NCBI RefSeq assembly: GCF_023159225.1 | Contig: NW_025958713.1 | Location: forward strand, 78,120 to 142,119 | Direction of reading: 5' to 3' | DNA length: 64,000 nucleotides | Origin: Perognathus longimembris pacificus | Taxonomy: Eukaryota > Chordata > Mammalia > Rodentia > Heteromyidae | In this document: one piece after another, positions 9,454 to 20,600 of the stretch | Position numbering within the stretch: the first letter of the stretch is position 1 | How the letters are laid out: each line of letters starts with the position of its first letter | The notes under the pieces: model-generated | Databases searched by the model: none | The model's input: the letters and a program-made list of their open reading frames with translations, nothing else | Told to the model about the DNA's origin: nothing | Made by a program: the position numbers and the translations under genes

Positions 9454-12400
9454 ATGGGTGCGGCCGAGTGGGTGTGCGGGGCCGTGCGGCAGCTCCAGCA
9501 GCGCCTTGGTTCCAGCACAGACGCGGATGAGCTCCGCCGATCCTTGAGGCTGCTCTCCCGCCTGCCCATGACGCCGGAGATCCTGGCGGCCACGGGTGTC
9601 AGGGGGACGCTGGAGGCCTTGAGCAAGCACCAGCAGGTGGGCAGTGTGGCCAAGGAGCTGGCCGAGCGCTGGGAGATCTTGGCTGTGCCGAGCCACGCGT
9701 CAGAGGCTCGCAGCCAGGTCCCAGAGCGGGCGGTAGCTCCGGAGCCCATGGGGGAGGATCTGGGGCAGGGGGAGAGGAACGGGGCGCAGGAGCGGGAGAT
9801 GGGGAAGGCATCCACCGCGGATCAGTGCTGTCCCAGTGGGGCAAGGGACCCACTGCAGGCGGGAAGCCAGGTGAGCGGCCGGGGCCTGTGTGCAGACCTG
9901 GACCTGGGTGGCGTCGGGACGCAGACGGCGGAGTGGGTGTGGGGGGCCGTGGGGCAGCTCCAGGAGCGCCTGGCCTCCAGCACCGAAGGGGACGCACTGC
10001 GCAAGATCCTGAGGCTGCTGTCCGTCCTGCCCATCACGGCGGAGATCCTGGCTGCCACGGGAGTGAGAAGGACAGTGAAGGCGTACAGAGCACACCCGCA
10101 GGTGGGCAGTTTGGCCAAGGAGATGGCGAATCGCTGGAAGACCTTGGCTCTCCTGGGCGGAAACCCAGCGCTCGAGGCAGAGCTGATGGGCCGGGGCCCG
10201 GAGCGCCATGGGGCCCCAGCGCCCTCCCAGGAAGTTCTGGAATCACGGGAACGGAAGCAGAAGCGGAAGAGGTGGAGCTTGGCAGGTACGGATCCTTCTT
10301 CTCAGAGCAGGGCCGAGGAGCCTCGGGGCCCAGGATACCAGGCGGCAGAGGGGGCTTGGGGAGCCGCGCGGCAGCTCCAGGAGCACCTGGCCCGTAGCAC
10401 GGACACGGAGGAGATCTGGAAGACCCTGAGGCTGCTCTCCGTCCTGCCCTTCATGCCGGAGATCCTGGAGGCCACGGGAGTGAGGAGCACGGTTCAGGGG
10501 CTTAGGGAGCACCAGTTGGTGGGCAGCTTGGCCAAGGAGCTGGACCTGCGCTGGGAGACCGTGGCTCTGCTGAGCCACCACCCAGGGCTGGTGCCGGCGC
10601 TCCCGGGGCAGGTCCCCAAGCGGGATGGCGCTCGGGAGCCCAGGCAGGATGGCCCTAGAGAGGGAGAGAGGGAGGCCGAAAAGGAGAGGAAGAGGAAGGA
10701 TGAGGGGGACGGGGAAAGAGAGGAGGAGAAGGAAGGAGAAGAGGAAGAGGATGAGCCGGATCCTTTCTCTCATTGCGGGACTCATGAGCCATTGGATCGA
10801 GGAACCCAGGTGAGTGGTCCCTGCATCTCTCCACACGTGGTCCAGTGTGGCATCATCACACAGGTGGACGAGTGGGTGTGGGGGGCCGTGGGGCAGCTCC
10901 AGGAGCGCCTGGCCTCCAGCACTGAAGAGGAGGAACTCTTTAAGTCCTTGATGCTTCTGTCCGTCCTGCCCATCACGGCAGAGATCCTCACCGCCACGGG
11001 AGTCAGAAGGACAGTGAAGGCGTACAGAGCACACCCGCAGGTGGGCAGTTTGGCCAAGGAGATGGCGAAGCGCTGGAAGAGCTTGGCTCCCCTGGGTGGA
11101 AACTCAGCACTCTGGACAGAGCTGATGGGCCAGGCCCAGGAGCGGGATGGCGCTCCAGCACCCACTGAGGAAGTTCAGGAACCCAGGGAACGGAAGCAGA
11201 AGCGGAAGAGGTGGAGCTTGGCAGGTGCGGATCCTTCCTCTCAGAGCAGGGCCAAGGAGCCGTGTGGCCCCGGAACCCGGGTTGTGGAGGGGGCTTGGGG
11301 AGCTGCGAGGCAGCTCCAGGAGCACCTGGCCCGCAGCAGGGACATGGAGGCGTTCCGGAAGACTCTGAGGCTGCTCTCCATCCTACCCTTCATGCCGGAG
11401 ATCCTGGAGGCCACGGGAGTGAGGAGCACGGTTCAGGGGCTTAGGGAGCACCAGTTGGTGGGCAGCTTGGCCAAGGAGCTGGACCTGCGCTGGGAGACCG
11501 TGGCTCTGTTGGGCCGCCACCCAGGGCTGGTGCCGGCGCTCCTGGGGCAGGACCCCAAGCGGGATGGCGCTCAGGAGCCCAGGCAGGATGGCCCCATGCA
11601 GTCAGAGTGGGCTGAGTGGGAAGAGCTGATGAAGGAGGCAGGGGTGGTTCTGGAATCCCCAGAGAGGGTCCCGACGAGTAGCGAGGTCAAGGGAGACCAG
11701 GCGAGAAAGCTGGTTCTTGTTGAAGCTCCTGATCCCGCCCGAGAGGAGCCAACGGTGCCCCCCGAGGGCGAACCACCGGATTTCCCCGGGGGGTCAGTCG
11801 AGTCAGGTGTGCTGCCCGGACAGGGGTGGATTTCCCTTTTTCCACTCCCTCCGCATGGGGCCTCTGCGTCCTGGGGAGAGCCGAGAGGGGAAGGAGAAGA
11901 TGAGGAGGAAGAGCAAGGTGAAGAGGAGGAGGAAGAGGAAGGGGCAGCCTTCCCTTTCCACAGAGTGGCCCTGAAGACCCCAGTGTACTCGGGACCCAGG
12001 CGCCTCCCGCTTCTTCCCTCCACTGCCCAGGAGGTCTGCGTGCTTCCCTCGCACAGTGCTGCCGGTGGTGCCCGGACACCCCGCGTTCTGTTCGAGCTCG
12101 TGCCCGAGCCTCATCTCGCAGCTCAGCACCCCAGTCCCGGCAACGGTCACAGCAGGACCATGGCACCCGGCGGCACAGACAGGCTGTGGCAAGTCCGCTG
12201 CAGAAAGGAGTTTAAGGAGGCCACCCCCGCCCCGGGCGAGTCCTGGCAGGAGCTTTTCGTGCGGCTGCACCAGGAGCGGGAGCAGCGTCTGCAGGCCGTG
12301 AGCGCCAGGATCCGGGCTGCCCAGGCCCAGGAGAGCGGGAGACGCCGGGCACAGATGCTCCTGCACCCGCTTCCCCAGAAGCGCCCTCGCCGCGGTGCCC

Positions 12401-12711
12401 AACCCCGGGCCTGCAGCACAGGGCCAGCCCCGCACCAAGGAGGCGCCCAACAAGGAAACCGAGCTGGGGTAGGAGGAAGACTGGGTGCCTTGGGGGCCGG
12501 GGCTGCGGGTGCGGGCGGAGCTGCTGGAGGTGGGGACAGAAGGTTTCATCCCCAAAGCCAGACAGCAGCCTGCGCCCCCTCCGGCCCCACAATGGCGGCC
12601 CTCAGGCCCGTGGTCAGCACCGGAAAGCCCCCTGCTAAGAGAACTGCCCGGCTCATGGCCAACACCCTCCGCGATTACCTGAGATGCAAGAGCAGGGTCC
12701 CGGGGCGGTGA
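9454..12711 (+). CDS. Elongin-A-like protein with five tandem TFIIS N-terminal domains
   Basis: A 1085-residue intronless frame. The start is the first ATG after the TATA box; it is in a strong context (GGGATGG), and an in-frame TAG at 9313 excludes an upstream ATG. Five TFIIS-N/LW domains lie at about residues 5-76, 160-232, 299-371, 473-545 and 612-684, each with LRLLS-LP...EIL-ATGVR-TV...VGS-AKE...RW. Acidic linkers lie near 400-437 and 815-834. The C-terminal part follows the elongin-A family: VYSG at about 844, LWQVRCRKEFK at 911-921, SWQELFVRL at 930-938, and a basic end with LMANTLRDYL. Elongin A is the catalytic subunit of SIII, stimulates RNA polymerase II elongation and recruits a Cullin-5 ligase through its BC box. 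The family protein has one such domain and about 770 residues. At the expected BC-box position (about 858-867) the key leucine is alanine, so elongin B/C binding may be lost. Intronless elongin-A relatives such as ELOA2 are known in primates. Expression is unproven, and I see no canonical AATAAA close downstream. Confidence 0.85.
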   Translation: MGAAEWVCGAVRQLQQRLGSSTDADELRRSLRLLSRLPMTPEILAATGVRGTLEALSKHQQVGSVAKELAERWEILAVPSHASEARSQVPERAVAPEPMGEDLGQGERNGAQEREMGKASTADQCCPSGARDPLQAGSQVSGRGLCADLDLGGVGTQTAEWVWGAVGQLQERLASSTEGDALRKILRLLSVLPITAEILAATGVRRTVKAYRAHPQVGSLAKEMANRWKTLALLGGNPALEAELMGRGPERHGAPAPSQEVLESRERKQKRKRWSLAGTDPSSQSRAEEPRGPGYQAAEGAWGAARQLQEHLARSTDTEEIWKTLRLLSVLPFMPEILEATGVRSTVQGLREHQLVGSLAKELDLRWETVALLSHHPGLVPALPGQVPKRDGAREPRQDGPREGEREAEKERKRKDEGDGEREEEKEGEEEEDEPDPFSHCGTHEPLDRGTQVSGPCISPHVVQCGIITQVDEWVWGAVGQLQERLASSTEEEELFKSLMLLSVLPITAEILTATGVRRTVKAYRAHPQVGSLAKEMAKRWKSLAPLGGNSALWTELMGQAQERDGAPAPTEEVQEPRERKQKRKRWSLAGADPSSQSRAKEPCGPGTRVVEGAWGAARQLQEHLARSRDMEAFRKTLRLLSILPFMPEILEATGVRSTVQGLREHQLVGSLAKELDLRWETVALLGRHPGLVPALLGQDPKRDGAQEPRQDGPMQSEWAEWEELMKEAGVVLESPERVPTSSEVKGDQARKLVLVEAPDPAREEPTVPPEGEPPDFPGGSVESGVLPGQGWISLFPLPPHGASASWGEPRGEGEDEEEEQGEEEEEEEGAAFPFHRVALKTPVYSGPRRLPLLPSTAQEVCVLPSHSAAGGARTPRVLFELVPEPHLAAQHPSPGNGHSRTMAPGGTDRLWQVRCRKEFKEATPAPGESWQELFVRLHQEREQRLQAVSARIRAAQAQESGRRRAQMLLHPLPQKRPRRGAQPRACSTGPAPHQGGAQQGNRAGVGGRLGALGAGAAGAGGAAGGGDRRFHPQSQTAACAPSGPTMAALRPVVSTGKPPAKRTARLMANTLRDYLRCKSRVPGR

Positions 12712-13140
12712 CCCCAGAGGCCTGCAGCACCGGTGGGCTGTCCCAGGGACCCCGCCCGCCGGCTCTCCAGGGCCTCTGGGGGACACAGGCTCACATTGAG
12801 TCCACTCTAACCTTCCCCCCGGGGGCCTAACAGCGCATGAGTGCCCCTCCATACTGAGCTCCACTTGGATGGCATTTACAATGCTATCTCCGTTACTAAA
12901 TGCACTACTCTGATGAAGGGGCATTTTTCTCTTCAATAACAATCTACAGACTTGGATGTTAGATAAATTGTCAGGCAGGGCTGCAGAAGGGTAAATATAC
13001 AGGAATATGTGCGTACATAAATATAAGTACGCATATGTTTATGACTATAAACACACACACATATATGGTTACACACACACACACATATTTCATGTATTTA
13101 TCCTGACAAAACACAGAGCACTGCCATCAGCTGAACTGGT
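12712..13140. other. 3' flank of the elongin-A-like gene, with CA microsatellite
   Basis: AT-rich sequence after the stop, with (CA)n runs at about 13048-13085. No AATAAA or ATTAAA is seen between the stop and this point; only weak variants such as CATAAA and TATAAA occur. Confidence 0.6.
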
Positions 13141-13390
13141 GCATCGGAGATCAGCGACTCCCTAAACAATGACCCAAGCCGGTATGTGCCAACTCTTCTC
13201 CAGTGAAAAAGGACATGGGAAAGAACCAGCCTGCACCGGAACACACCCTATCTGGGGGGAGGGGCCACAGGAGGGGGAGGAGGAGATCATTGTTGATGGG
13301 CCACACCTGTGGGCTCAGCCTCCTAAAGAAAGTGACCCCAGGTTCTTTGGCTCAAGCCCCATCCGACCTACCCGCGGATACCCTGGCTCA
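13140..13390 (+). repeat. Diverged direct repeat downstream of the elongin-A-like gene
   Basis: Partner of 8355-8640 in the same orientation. Together they bracket the gene, which could reflect past tandem amplification or insertion of the same unknown element on both sides. Confidence 0.55.
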
Positions 13391-14289
13391 AGCAATTCTT
13401 CACTGGGGCTGTTTAATATCTAGACCTTCCACCTTGGTTCAGGGAAATTCTGCCAAGTAGCCTCTCCATAGCAACCTTTCTGAGAGCTCACTTTCCACTC
13501 AATTGTAAGCCCTTCATCTACCCAACTCTACTCACTGTTTTGATAACTTTTCTAGTTTTGGTTTCTTAAGACATTTCCACACGTGCTACTTCTTATTTCC
13601 TTCCCTTGGCTTCTCTTATGAATTCAGTGGGTTACTAGGCTGATATTTTCACACTGTGCAGGTATTTCTGTTATTAATATCATCATCGCTTTATTAGTTC
13701 TGTGATAATTACCCCAATAGTCTTGTCTCAACTCTGCCAACAGTGTTATATTTTCTTCCTTTGCTGTCAGTCTTCTGAGCCTTCTTTGGACCTTCATGTG
13801 TTTAGTATTATGTCTTTGCATCACCCTAGATCTCAGTTCACCTTCGGAATTCCTTTGGAATTTCCCCGAGAAATGCCAAATCTTCTCTTCATCTTATTCT
13901 CAATCAGTTTGTCTACCTGTAGGAAAAAGAAAACTGGACATTACCTTGGAATTTCATTTCCACATTCATGATAAAAACAATAAATACCAGGCCTCATCTA
14001 TGACCTGCATACACACCCTATTGTGTACTTGCAGGGAGTACGCGTAGCACACAATGCTGTTTCTCTCATCCCCTCTAAATGGTGTATTATTCACTGCAGT
14101 CCATTTGTGGTTCAGTGTAGGTGCACTTCCGCTTCTGTCTGGAGTAGATAAAAGAATGCTGATGGTATTGAAGCTGAAGAAAACACTGGTGGGATAATAG
14201 TTCTCTTTTCCTCCTGTTTTGGGTGTTGCTTTAGAATGCATGTTTTTTCAAGAGTCAAACTGGGCAGGGGTTAATTGTTATCCAAGTAT
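13391..14289. other. Unassigned AT-rich sequence
   Basis: No convincing gene. Short open frames on both strands lack recognisable motifs. The right end grades into the LINE-1 3' region. Confidence 0.4.
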
Positions 14290-17215
14290 GAGAAGGCACT
14301 GAGTTTTTAGGGTAGGTCTATATTGAGCTTTTTGAGAAACCTCCATACTGTTCTCCAAAGTGGTTGTACTAATTTGCACTCCCACCAACAAAGGAGAAGG
14401 GTTCCTCTTTCCCCGCACCCCCTCCAGCATTTGTTGTCGCCTGAGTTCAGAGTATAGGCCATTCTAATTAGGGTGAGGTGGTATCTCAGGGTTGTTTTGA
14501 TTTGCATTTCCTTTACTACCAGGGATGTTGAGCATTTCCTCATGTGTTTCTTTGCCATTTTTATAGCTTCTCTTGTGAGGTCTCTCTTTACCTCCTTTGC
14601 CCATTTCCTAATAGGTTTATTGGGCTTGGAGGGGCTTAGATTTTGAGTTCTCTGTAGATGACAGATATCAGGCCTTTGTGTGTTGCTCTGCTGGTAAATA
14701 TCCTTTCCCATATCGTTGGTTGTCTTTCTATTTTGGTGGCTATGTCCTTATCTGTGCAGAGACTTTTTAATTTGTAGTAGTCCCATTTGTCAAGTCTTTC
14801 CCCTATTGGTTGTGCCCCTGGGACTCTATTCAGGAAGTTCCTTCCTGTGCCTATAAGTTCTAGCGTCTTTCCTACTCTGTCCTTCAGTAGTTTCAAGGAT
14901 TCAGGTCTGATATTGAGGTCGCTGATCCATTTTGAGTTGATCTTGGTGCATGGTGATAGGCTTGAGTCTACTTTGAGTTTTCTGCATATGGCTGCCCAGT
15001 TCTCCCAGCACCAGTAGTTGAAGAGGCTATGTTTATTCCATTGTATGTCCTTAGCTCCTTTGTCGAATATCAGCTGACTGTAAGAGTGTGGTTTTATTTC
15101 AGGATCTTCAATTCTAATCCATTGGTCTTCCGATCTGTTTTTATACCAATACCATGCTGTTTTGTTTATGATGTCCTTGTAGTAGAGCTTGAAGTCTGGT
15201 ATTGTGATACCTCCTGCACTGCTTTTTTTTGCCTAGAATTGCTTTGGCTATTCTAGGTTTTTTGCTGTTCCATATGAACTTATGGGTTGCTTTCTCTATT
15301 TCAGTGAAGAATGTAGCTGGGATCTTGATGGGGATTGCATTGAATTTGTATAACAATTTGGGCAATATGGCCATTTTCACTATATTGATTCTGCCTTCCC
15401 ATGAGCATAGGAGGTCTTTCCATCTCCTTGTGTTTCTTTGATTTCCCTTATTAGATTTTTATAATTTTCATTAAATAGGTCTGTCACATCCTTGGTTAAG
15501 TTGATCCCTAGGTACTTTATTCTTTTTTTGACTATTGTAAATAGAAATGTTTCCATAATTTCCTTTTCTGCTTGTATATTGCTGGTGTACAGAAAAGCTG
15601 CTGACTTTTGTGGATTGATTTTGTATCCTGTTACTTTGCCAAATTGGTTTAATAGGTGAAGGAGTTTGGGGACTGAGTTTTTTGGGTCCTTCAGCTATAA
15701 GATCATGTCGTCTGCGACTAGGGATAACTTGATTTCTTCCTTGCCGATGTGGATCCGTTTGATGTCCTCCTCTTGCCTTATTGCTATGGCTAGGGATTCC
15801 AGCACTATGTTGAAAAGAAGTGGGGAGAGTGTGCATCCTTGTCTTGTTCCTGAGTTTAGGGGGAATGATTTAAGTTTCTCTCCATTTAATATGATATTAG
15901 CAGTTGGTCTTTTGTATATGGCTTTTATTGTTTTGAGGAATGTTCCATCTATTCCTGTTCTCTCCAAAGCTTTTAATAGGTATGGCTGTTGTATTTTGTC
16001 AAAGGCTTTTTGGGCATCGACTAAGATAACAATGTAATTTTTAATTTTAGATCTGATTTGTGGTGAATTACGTTGATTGATTTACGGATGTTGACCCATC
16101 CCTGTGACTGTGGGATGAAGCCTACTCGGTCATGATATATGATTTTCGTGATCAGTTTCTGGATCCTGTTAGCTAATATTTTATTGAGGAGCTTTGCGTC
16201 TGAGTTCATTAGTAATATTGATCTGTAGTTGTCTTTTTTGTTGGATCTTTGCCTGGTTTGGCAATCAGTATGATATTAGCTTCGTAGAATGAGTTTGGGA
16301 TTTCTCCCTCTGTTTCGATTTCACGGAAGAGTTTGAGGAGTATTGGTACTAGCTCTTCAGTAAAGGTTTTGAAGAATTAGTTGGTGAATCCATCTGGGCC
16401 TGGGCTTTTCTTTGTTGGGAGGTTCTTGATTACCTCCTGTATCTCACTGTAAGTTATTGGTTTATTTAGTTGATTTATTTCTTCTTGGTTCAGTTTGGGC
16501 AGTTTGTACTTCTCTAAGAATTGATCCATGTCTGTAAAATTATTGTTTTTTTGCTGAGTAGAGCTTTTGGAAATAGCTCCTTATGATTGTTTGAATATCG
16601 TGTGTACTTGTTTGTAAGTTTTCCGGTGGAGTCTTTGATTTTACGTATATGAGTCTCTTCTTGTTTTTGTAAGTGTTGTGGGGGCCTGTCAATTTTGTTT
16701 ATTTTTTCAAAGAACCAGCTTTTAGTCTTATTTATTTGTTGAATGGTCTTTCTATATTCCATGAGATTTATCTCTTCTTTAATCTTTGTGATCTCTCCCC
16801 TCCTAGTCCTTTGAGATTCTGTCATTTCATGTTTCTCCAGTTGTTTTAGTTTCATCGTGAGGTTATTCACCTGCTCTGCTTCCATTCTTTTCATGTGAGT
16901 GCTGAGGGCAATGATCTTGCCCCTCAGTACTGCCTTAGCTGTGTCCCATAGGTTTCTTTGTGATGTGTTTTCATTGTCATTGTGGCTTATGAATTCGTTG
17001 ATTTCATCTTTAATTTGGTCTGTGGCCCAAGTGTTGGATAGCAGTGTGGGGGTATAGCCTCCAAGAGTGTGTATAGCCTCTGTGGTATCCTTTGTTCTTG
17101 AGGGTTACCTTTAATCCACTGTGATCAGATATAATACATGGGATGACGTCTATACTTTTGTATTTGCTGAGGTCCTTTGTGTGGGCTATGACGTGGCTGG
17201 TTTTTTATTCACATA
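14290..17215 (-). pseudogene. LINE-1 ORF2 remnant, 5'-truncated
   Basis: On the minus strand, in order from high coordinates: the end of the endonuclease domain (SDHSGL near 17110), the linker, and the reverse-transcriptase region with SPGPDGFTN (about 16400), [16 protein letters not shown] (about 15830) and the active-site motif, here VADDMIL (about 15700), where the family usually has FADDM. The C-terminal region with [15 protein letters not shown] (about 14370) follows. Many stops and frameshifts occur. The 5' truncation lies in the endonuclease domain near 17215. The element would encode reverse transcriptase/endonuclease for its own retrotransposition but is dead here. Confidence 0.9.
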
Positions 17216-17372
17216 CTCCCTTTAGATTATCTTTGGTGTGGAAAGATCTGGTTTTCCCTTCACATGTGAACTCCAATTTCGCTGGATATTTGATCCGAGG
17301 TTGCATATTTTTAGCCTGAAGTACTTGGATGGTGTTTTAACACTCACTTCGTGGGTGGTAAGTCTGTGTGTA
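17216..17372. other. Short unassigned junction sequence
   Basis: Non-repetitive sequence between the LINE-1 and the first satellite pentamers at about 17373. No feature recognised. Confidence 0.4.
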
Positions 17373-17605
17373 GAAGAGAATGGAATAGAATGGAATGGAA
17401 TAGAATATTCTAAAATAGAATAGAATTGAATGGAGTAGAATATTCCAGAATATTCTAGAATAGAAAAGGAGTAAAATATTCTAGAAGAGAATGGAATGGA
17501 ATGGAATGGAATCAAGTAGAATATTCTAGAATAGAATAGAATGGAGTAGAATATGCTAGAATAGAATAGAATGGAGTAGAATATTCTAGAATAGAATAGA
17601 ATGGA

Positions 17606-17620
17606 GTAGAATATTCTAGA
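17606..17620 (+). promoter_or_regulatory. Canonical heat-shock element, example of several hundred
   Basis: AGAATATTCTAGAAT matches nGAAnnTTCnnGAAn exactly, the three-pentamer site of heat-shock factor. The same word recurs at roughly one per 30-60 bp throughout 17373-33372, usually flanked by more in-phase nGAAn pentamers. Confidence 0.8.
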
Positions 17621-20600
17621 ATAGAATAGAATGGAGTAGAATATTCTAGAATAGAATAATATAGGAGTAGAATATTCTAAAAAAGAACGGAATGGAATGG
17701 AATGGAATGCAGTAGAATATTCTAGAATAGATTAGAATGGAGTAGAATATTCTAGAATAGAATAGAATGGAGTAGAATATTCTAGAATAGAATAGAATAG
17801 ATTAGAATGGAGTAGAATATTCTAGAATAGAATGGAATAGAATAGGATAGGAGTACAATATTCTAGAATATAATAGAATGGAGTAGAATCTAGAATAGAA
17901 TGGAATGGAAGGAATGGAGTAGAATATTCTAGAATAGAAAAGAATTGAATGGAGTAGAATATTCTAGAATACAATAGAATAGAATAGGAGTAGAATATTC
18001 TAGAATAGAATGGAATGGAACGGAAAGGAATCGAATAGAATATTCTAGAATAGAATAGAATGGAGTAGAATATTCTAGACTAGAAAAGAATGGAATGGAG
18101 TAGAATATTCTAGAATAGAATAGAATGGAGTAGAATATTCTAGAAAACAATAGAATAGGAGTAGAATATTCTAGAATAGAATGGAATGGAATGAAATGGA
18201 GTAGAATATTCTGGAATAGAATAGAATGGAGTAGAATTTTCTAGAATAGAATAGAATGGAGTAGAATACTCTAGAATAGAATAGAATAGAATGGAATGGA
18301 ATGGAATGGAGTAGGATATTGTAAAATAGAAGAGAAGCAAATAGAATAAAATAGAATAGCTTGGAATGGAGTAGAATATTCTGGAATCGAATCGAATAGG
18401 GTAGAATGGAGTAGAATATTCTAGAGTAGAATAGAATGGAGAAGAATATTCTAGAATAAAATAGAATAGAATGGAGTTGAATATTCTAGAATAGAATAGA
18501 GTAGAATGGAATGGAGTAGGATATTCTAGAATAGAATGGAATAGAATAAAATGGAGGAGAATATTCTAGAATAGAATGGAATAGAATGGAGTAGAATATT
18601 CCAGAATGTTCTAGAATAGAATGGTATAGAATGGAGTAGAATGGAGTAGAATATTATGTAATAGAATAGAATGGAGTAGAATATTCCAAAACAGAATAGA
18701 ATGGAATGGAGTAGAATATTCCAGAATAGAATAGAATGTAATACAATATTATAGAATAGAATAGAATAGAATAGAATAGAATAGGAGTAGAATATTCTAG
18801 AATAGAATGGAATAGAAGAGCAAAGGAGTACAATATTCTAGAATAGAATACAATGGAGTTGAATATTCTAGAATAGATTAGAATAGAATAGAATGGAGTA
18901 GAATATTCTAGAAGAGAATAGAATATAATGGAATGGAATGGAATAGAATATTCTGGAATAGAAAGGATTGCAGTAGAATATTCTACAATAGATTAGAATA
19001 TAACAGAACGGAGTAGAATATTCTAGAATAGCATAGAATCGAATGGAATGCAATGCAATGGAATGGAATAGAATATTGTAGAATAGAATAGAATGTATTA
19101 GAATATTCTAGAATAGAATAGAATGGAGTAGAAAAGAGTAGAATATTCTAGAATAGAATAGAATGGAGTAAAATTTTCTAGAATGGAATGGAATAGAATG
19201 GAGTAGGATATTCTAGAATAGAATGGAAAAAAATGAAAGGTGTAGAATATTCTAGAAGAGAATGGAATAGAATGCAGTAGAATATTCCAGAATGTTCTGG
19301 AATAGAATGGTATGGAATAGAGTAGAATGGAGTAGTATATTGTAGAATAGAATAGAATGGAGTAGAATATTCCAGAACAGAATAGAATGGAATGGAGTAG
19401 AATATTCCAGAATAGAATAGAATAGAATGTAGACGAATAGAATAGAATAGAATAGAATAGGAGTAGAATAATCTAGAATAGAATGGAATGGAATTGAGTA
19501 GAATATTCTAGAATAGAATAGAATTGAATGGAGTAGAATATTCTACAATAGAACAGAAAAGACTAGGAGGAGAATATTCTAGAATAGAATGGAATGGAAC
19601 AGAATGGAATTGAGCAGAATATTCTAGAATAGAAACAATTGAGGAGAATAATCCAGAATAGAAAAGAATGGAATGGAGTAGAATATTCTACTATAGAATA
19701 GAGTGGTGTAGAATATTCTAGAATAGAATAGAATAGAATAGGAGTAGAATATTCTAGAATAGAATGGAATGGAATGGAATGGAGTAGAATATTCTTGAAT
19801 AGGATAGAATGGAGTAGAATTTTCTAGAATAGAATAAAATGGAGTAGAATAGAAAAGAATAGAACAGAATAGAATGGAATGTAGTAGGATATTCTAAAAT
19901 ATAAGAGAAGCAAATAGAATAGAATGGAATAGAGTAGAATATTCTGGAATCGAATCGAATAGAGTAGAATGGAGTAGAATATTCTACAATAGAGTAGAAT
20001 TGAGTAGAATATTCTAGAATAAAATAGAAAGGAATGGAGTAGAATATTCTAGAATAGAATGGAATAGAATAGAATAGGAGTAGAATATTGTAAATAGAAT
20101 AGAATAGAATAGAATGGAGTAGAATATTCTAGAATGGAATGGATTAGAATGGAATACAATAGAATGGAGTAGAATATTCTAGAAATGAATGGAATAGAAT
20201 GCAGTAGAATATTCCGGAATATTCAAGAATGGAATGGAATAGAATAGAATTGAATGGAGTAGAATATTCTAGAATGAAATAAAAGAGAATAGAATAGAAT
20301 AGAATAGAATACAATGGAGTATAATATTCTAGAATAGAATTGAATAGAGTAGAATACTGTAGAATAGAATAGCATGGAGGAGAATATTCTAGAAAAGAAT
20401 AGAAGAGAATGGTGTAGTATATTCTAGAGTGGAATGGAATAGAATGGAGTAGGATATTCTAGAATAGAATGGAAAAGAATACAATGGAGTAGAATATTCT
20501 AGAATAGAATGGGATAGAATGGAGTGTAGTATTCCAGAATATTGTAGAATAGAATGGAATAGAATAGAATGGAGTAGAATACCCCAAAGTAGAATAGAGT

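Noticed and set aside
11803..12942. 379-codon antisense frame and other long frames opposite the elongin-A-like gene
   Set aside because: They result from high GC and codon bias of the sense gene; no recognisable domains, and repeated in each duplicated unit.
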